Assembly: GCA_025453475.1 (NCBI GenBank)
Contig: JALOQH010000024.1
Coordinates: forward strand, 1-8,199
Length of the DNA stretch: 8,199 nucleotides
DNA from: an archaeon
GTDB lineage: Archaea > Nanobdellota > Nanobdellia > Pacearchaeales > GW2011-AR1
Reading direction: 5' to 3'
In this document: piece after piece, positions 5,766 to 8,199 of the stretch
How the letters are laid out: every line of letters starts with the position of its first letter
How positions within the stretch are numbered: position 1 is the first letter of the stretch
Translations under genes and position numbers: made by a program
The notes under the pieces: model-generated
Database searches by the model: none
Told to the model about the DNA's origin: nothing
Seen by the model: the letters and a program-made list of their open reading frames with translations, nothing else

Positions 5766-7280
5766 ATGGAGAAATTCAAGGTTTTAGGCTTGAGCGAGCA
5801 GCTCTTGAAGGCTATAAAAGATGCCGGATATTCTGCCCCGCGGGAAATACAGGAGAAGGCAATTCCTTTAGCTCTTGCCGGAAAAGACATAATCGGGGGG
5901 AGCGCTACTGGTTCTGGAAAAACACTTGCATTCGGAGCAGGAATTGTTGAGAAGACGAAGAAAGGCGAGGGCATTCAGGCACTGATATTGGCCCCAACAA
6001 GAGAGCTTGCTGACCAGGTTGGAACAGAAATAGCTAAATTCTCCAAATATAAGGGGCTTCATGTTGCGATAATTTACGGCGGGGTTGCAATGTCCCCTCA
6101 GGTCCACTCGCTGGAGAGAGCAGATATTGTTGTTGGGACGCCCGGGAGAATTCTGGACCATCTGAGGCAGGGAACTCTTAATCTGAAGAAAGTAAATTCT
6201 CTTGTTTTGGATGAAGCTGACAGAATGCTTGATATGGGTTTTATTGATGATGTCGAAACAATTATCAACCAGTGCCCGAAGGAGAGGCAGACCTTCTTGT
6301 TTTCAGCTACAATTAACATTGACATTGAGCATATTTCAAGGAAGCACATGAAAAACCCGGTGGATATCGCTGCTGAGAGCCATGTTGACCCGTCAAAACT
6401 CAGGCAGGTTTATTATGACGTGCCATCAAATCAGAAATTTTCATTGCTTGTGCATCTTTTGAAGCACGAGAAAGCTGGATTGGTTATGATATTCTGCAAT
6501 ACAAGGCATAATGCTGATTTTGTTGCGCATAATCTGAAGAGAAACAAGATTCATGCGGTTGCGATTCATGGAGGATTAACGCAGAGCAGAAGAAGCAAGA
6601 TAATGGAAGAGTTTAAGTCCAGCGAGGTTAATGCGCTGGTTTGCACAGATGTTGCCGCGAGAGGGTTGGATATTGAAGGAGTCTCCCACGTTTACAATTA
6701 CGATTCTCCGCCAAACAGCAAAGATTATATTCATAGAATTGGGAGAACAGCAAGAGCCGGAAAAGAAGGAATCGCGATTTCAATTGTTTCGCAAAGAGAT
6801 TATCAGAATTTCCGCGAGGTTCTCGCAGATGATGCATTAAAAATAAAGCAGGAAGAGCTGCCAAAAGACATGGAGAAATCTTTCTTTGAGATTAATGTCC
6901 GCGGAGACAGAGAAGGACGCGATAGAAGCGGATTTGGCGGACGCGGAGGCGGAAGAGGCGGATTTGGAGGGCGTGGTTTTGGCGGGCGCGGAAGAAGCTT
7001 TGGAGGAAGAAGCGGAGGGGGATTCCGGGGCAGAAGCTTTGGTGGCGGAAGAGACAGCGGATTCGGGCAGAGAAGCGAAGGACATTCCAGTGAGAGAAAA
7101 TTCGGGGAAAAAGTAAGAAGCAGGAGTTATAGCGGAAGAAGCGAAGGAAGACGAGAATATTCACACGGCGGCTCGCATGGAAGACGAGAAGGCGGCGGAC
7201 GAAGGTATGAATCGCGGGGCGGAAGAAGTTTCGGCGGTGGAAGAGGCAGAAACTTCGGCGGCGGGCGCGGACGAAGATAA
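5766..7280 (+). CDS. DEAD-box RNA helicase with Arg/Gly-rich C-terminal tail
   Basis: This 504-residue helicase uses ATP to unwind or remodel RNA, as in ribosome assembly or cold adaptation. All core motifs are present in order: Q-motif region with Phe4 and Gln29, motif I ATGSGKT 47-53, PTREL 78-82, TPGR 125-128, DEAD 149-152, SAT 180-182, IFCNT 242-246, ARGLDIEG 298-305 and HRIGRTARAG 323-332. The RecA-like core ends near 360. From residue 379 to the end the protein is a low-complexity Arg/Gly/Ser/Phe tail. No Shine-Dalgarno sequence precedes the ATG at 5766, and the upstream 160 bases hold promoter candidates and a hairpin. Its stop lies 12 bases from the stop of the convergent gene. It resembles CsdA/DeaD/RhlE-type and archaeal DEAD proteins, and I cannot assign a subfamily. 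Confidence 0.95.
   Translation: MEKFKVLGLSEQLLKAIKDAGYSAPREIQEKAIPLALAGKDIIGGSATGSGKTLAFGAGIVEKTKKGEGIQALILAPTRELADQVGTEIAKFSKYKGLHVAIIYGGVAMSPQVHSLERADIVVGTPGRILDHLRQGTLNLKKVNSLVLDEADRMLDMGFIDDVETIINQCPKERQTFLFSATINIDIEHISRKHMKNPVDIAAESHVDPSKLRQVYYDVPSNQKFSLLVHLLKHEKAGLVMIFCNTRHNADFVAHNLKRNKIHAVAIHGGLTQSRRSKIMEEFKSSEVNALVCTDVAARGLDIEGVSHVYNYDSPPNSKDYIHRIGRTARAGKEGIAISIVSQRDYQNFREVLADDALKIKQEELPKDMEKSFFEINVRGDREGRDRSGFGGRGGGRGGFGGRGFGGRGRSFGGRSGGGFRGRSFGGGRDSGFGQRSEGHSSERKFGEKVRSRSYSGRSEGRREYSHGGSHGRREGGGRRYESRGGRSFGGGRGRNFGGGRGRR
6900..7277 (+). repeat. RGG/FGGR low-complexity repeat region encoding the helicase tail
   Basis: The last 126 codons (residues 379-504) encode irregular repeats of GGR, RGG, FGGRG, SFGG and GRS units. 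There is a glycine-dense part near 389-435, a more mixed Ser/Arg/Glu part near 436-480, and a second FGGGRGR block at the end. The plus strand is strongly purine-rich (GGA, GGC, AGA). RGG tails in other helicases bind RNA without sequence specificity and can drive condensate formation. The repeats are degenerate at the DNA level, so this is a protein-level repeat, not a tandem DNA satellite. Confidence 0.85.
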
Positions 7281-7292
7281 CTGTTTAACTTA

Positions 7293-7838
7293 TTATTTCA
7301 TTGATGGAGTTTGAATCCATTCGATAAGGGCAGATTTTGCTTCGGCAAATTTATTATTAACTAAAACGAATGGGGATTTGCCCAGTTCTGTTAGATACAT
7401 TGCATAACCCTCACGATTAAATGCCATCTCCTCGAGAATGCATCCCATTGTGACAACTCTTCTCTTCAGGTCCTTTGTCCTTCTTACCAGCAGTTCTTTG
7501 GGCTTTACTTCTACAAGGCAGGGATAAATCTCGAACTTCTTTGTGAGTTGCTCGAGATTTCTTTCTTCAAGGCACCTCTTAAATTTCTTGTCAACTTCTT
7601 CCCTATCGGAATACTGTGCAAAATGTGTATCCAAAATGAGATCCTTGTGTTGGGCAAGTATTTGCTCTGTAACATAATCATTCACGGTCGGCGAAGTGAG
7701 CTGCCTATACAGATAATCGAAAACTATTTTCCCAGTTTCTATTCTGCCCAGTCCACAAGCCATGGCGGCCTCCAGAGTGAGCATTGTTTTCCCTACGCCC
7801 TTGGCTCCGCCAACCATAAACAACTTATGCTTTGTCAT
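7293..7838 (-). CDS. archaeal adenylate kinase-like P-loop nucleotide kinase
   Basis: The protein is 181 residues, close to the length of archaeal AdkA. Walker A is GAKGVGKT at 11-18. A central LILDTHFAQYSD resembles the VDTH segment of archaeal adenylate kinases. CLVEVKPKELLVRR followed by a basic segment resembles the VEASPDEILMRR lid region. The C-terminus (AFNREGYAMY, FVLVNN, then a helix EAKSALIEWI) also fits. The family transfers phosphate from ATP to AMP or another nucleoside monophosphate. It is divergent: VGGAKGVGKT replaces the usual VTGVPGVGKT, and Lys/Arg content is high. The ATG at 7838 lies inside the end of the methyltransferase gene (14-base overlap) and is preceded by GGAG at 7845-7848 with a 6-base spacer. 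It may be the housekeeping enzyme, a modified-nucleotide kinase, or a general AAA-type NTPase. Confidence 0.75.
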   Translation of the reverse strand: MTKHKLFMVGGAKGVGKTMLTLEAAMACGLGRIETGKIVFDYLYRQLTSPTVNDYVTEQILAQHKDLILDTHFAQYSDREEVDKKFKRCLEERNLEQLTKKFEIYPCLVEVKPKELLVRRTKDLKRRVVTMGCILEEMAFNREGYAMYLTELGKSPFVLVNNKFAEAKSALIEWIQTPSMK

Positions 7839-8199
7839 TTTGTGCTCCGGTTATTTTGTAATTCATAATGACAATCTCTCCTTTTTGAGGGGGGCGGTTA
7901 TGCAAATCAAAGATTGTTATATGGCTGCCCCAGGAATACATTTTTCTTAGCTCTTCATTTTCATTGTAGGCCACCAAAAACTTGAGCCTTCCCGCATTTC
8001 GTCTTAACGCATCTGCAAGTCTCATATGGTCTTTTCTTTCAAAAGGGTATTTATGCAATTTGCATTCCGCGGAAGTGTGATGTATTGAATAGGGCGGGGT
8101 GATATATAAAAAGCAATCATTTGGCGCTTGTTCTATTACTGCCTCAAAATCCTGAGAGGTTAATTTTACACCCTGCAGTTTTCTTGAACATTCGCGGAT
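7825..8199 (-). CDS. D12-class DNA adenine N6-methyltransferase, C-terminal part, with TPPY motif
   Basis: The frame is open from the window edge and gives 124 residues before TAA. The N-terminal part is therefore outside, and the in-frame TTG at 8058 is not the start. The order fits a Dam/D12 (PF02086) C-terminal half: LQGVKLTSQDFEAVIEQA, then motif IV in FLYITPPYS, then FERKDHMRLADALRR, LKFLVAYNENEELRKMYS, and a final EIVIMNY strand. The family methylates N6 of adenine in short DNA sites, often in restriction-modification or phage settings. The catalytic motif normally reads DPPY. Here the first residue is Thr (ACC at 8098-8100), two base changes from an Asp codon, so a single miscall would not explain it. 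The FxGxG SAM motif cannot be seen. It may be active with changed kinetics or target, or inactive. It overlaps the kinase-like gene by 14 bases. Confidence 0.78.
   Translation of the reverse strand: MRECSRKLQGVKLTSQDFEAVIEQAPNDCFLYITPPYSIHHTSAECKLHKYPFERKDHMRLADALRRNAGRLKFLVAYNENEELRKMYSWGSHITIFDLHNRPPQKGEIVIMNYKITGAQNDKA
7845..7848 (-). promoter_or_regulatory. Shine-Dalgarno GGAG for the kinase-like gene
   Basis: On the minus strand GGAG sits 6 bases before the ATG at 7838, inside the last codons of the methyltransferase gene. It supports this start and independent ribosome loading on a shared mRNA. cysS and the helicase gene, which begin transcription units, show no such site. Confidence 0.55.

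Noticed and set aside
6837..7085. Antisense frame encoding a Ser/Ala-rich 82-residue protein
   Set aside because: Its composition is simply the reverse reading of the RGG-tail codons, and it has no start context or domain.
6900..7277. CRISPR-like or tandem DNA repeat
   Set aside because: Units are irregular at DNA level, in frame, and explained by the protein tail.
7548..7868. 106-codon plus-strand frame opposite the kinase-like gene
   Set aside because: It is a shadow of a gene with a Walker A motif and lacks any recognisable domain or ribosome site.
8055..8058. TTG at 8058 as the start of a 77-residue protein
   Set aside because: The same frame is open to the window edge and the upstream codons contain the conserved D12 motif IV, so this is an internal codon.

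Overview
The window looks like a gene-dense stretch of a small archaeal genome, most likely a DPANN lineage such as Woesearchaeota or Pacearchaeota. This is inferred from four things: an archaeal adenylate-kinase-type P-loop protein, TTTAAATA-like box A sequences, no Shine-Dalgarno sequence before the two genes that start transcription units, and extreme compaction. Genes overlap as ATGA at three junctions, and one pair of opposed stop codons overlaps. A candidate phylum radiation (CPR) bacterium is the main alternative, because the cysteinyl-tRNA synthetase has a zinc-site variant I associate with both CPR and DPANN.

Layout: (1) Positions 1-2494, plus strand: the 3' end of a 2H-phosphoesterase (2'-5' RNA ligase-like) gene, an AMP-forming acetyl-CoA synthetase-like gene and a class I SAM methyltransferase, each overlapping the next as ATGA. 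(2) Positions 5605-2491, minus strand: cysS, then an EamA/DMT ten-helix transporter 2 bases later, then by an ATGA overlap a 285-residue protein consisting only of a [FeFe]-hydrogenase H-domain. Its four cluster cysteines are kept, but its pocket residues differ from catalytic enzymes. (3) Positions 5606-5765: a 160-base divergent promoter region with box A candidates and a long inverted repeat in the probable leader of the next gene. (4) Positions 5766-7280, plus strand: a DEAD-box RNA helicase with a 126-residue Arg/Gly-rich tail. (5) Positions 8199-7293, minus strand: the C-terminal part of a D12-class DNA adenine methyltransferase with TPPY instead of DPPY, overlapping by 14 bases an archaeal adenylate-kinase-like NTPase.

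The units combine housekeeping (tRNA charging, RNA remodelling) with acetate/acyl activation, a possible hydrogen or redox protein, a transporter and DNA modification. No pathway linking all of them can be shown. The strongest leads are the minimal [FeFe]-hydrogenase-like protein, the acetyl-CoA synthetase with an eroded P-loop, the hairpin ahead of the RGG-tailed helicase, and the unusual methyltransferase/kinase pair. No tRNA, rRNA, CRISPR array or insertion sequence is visible.
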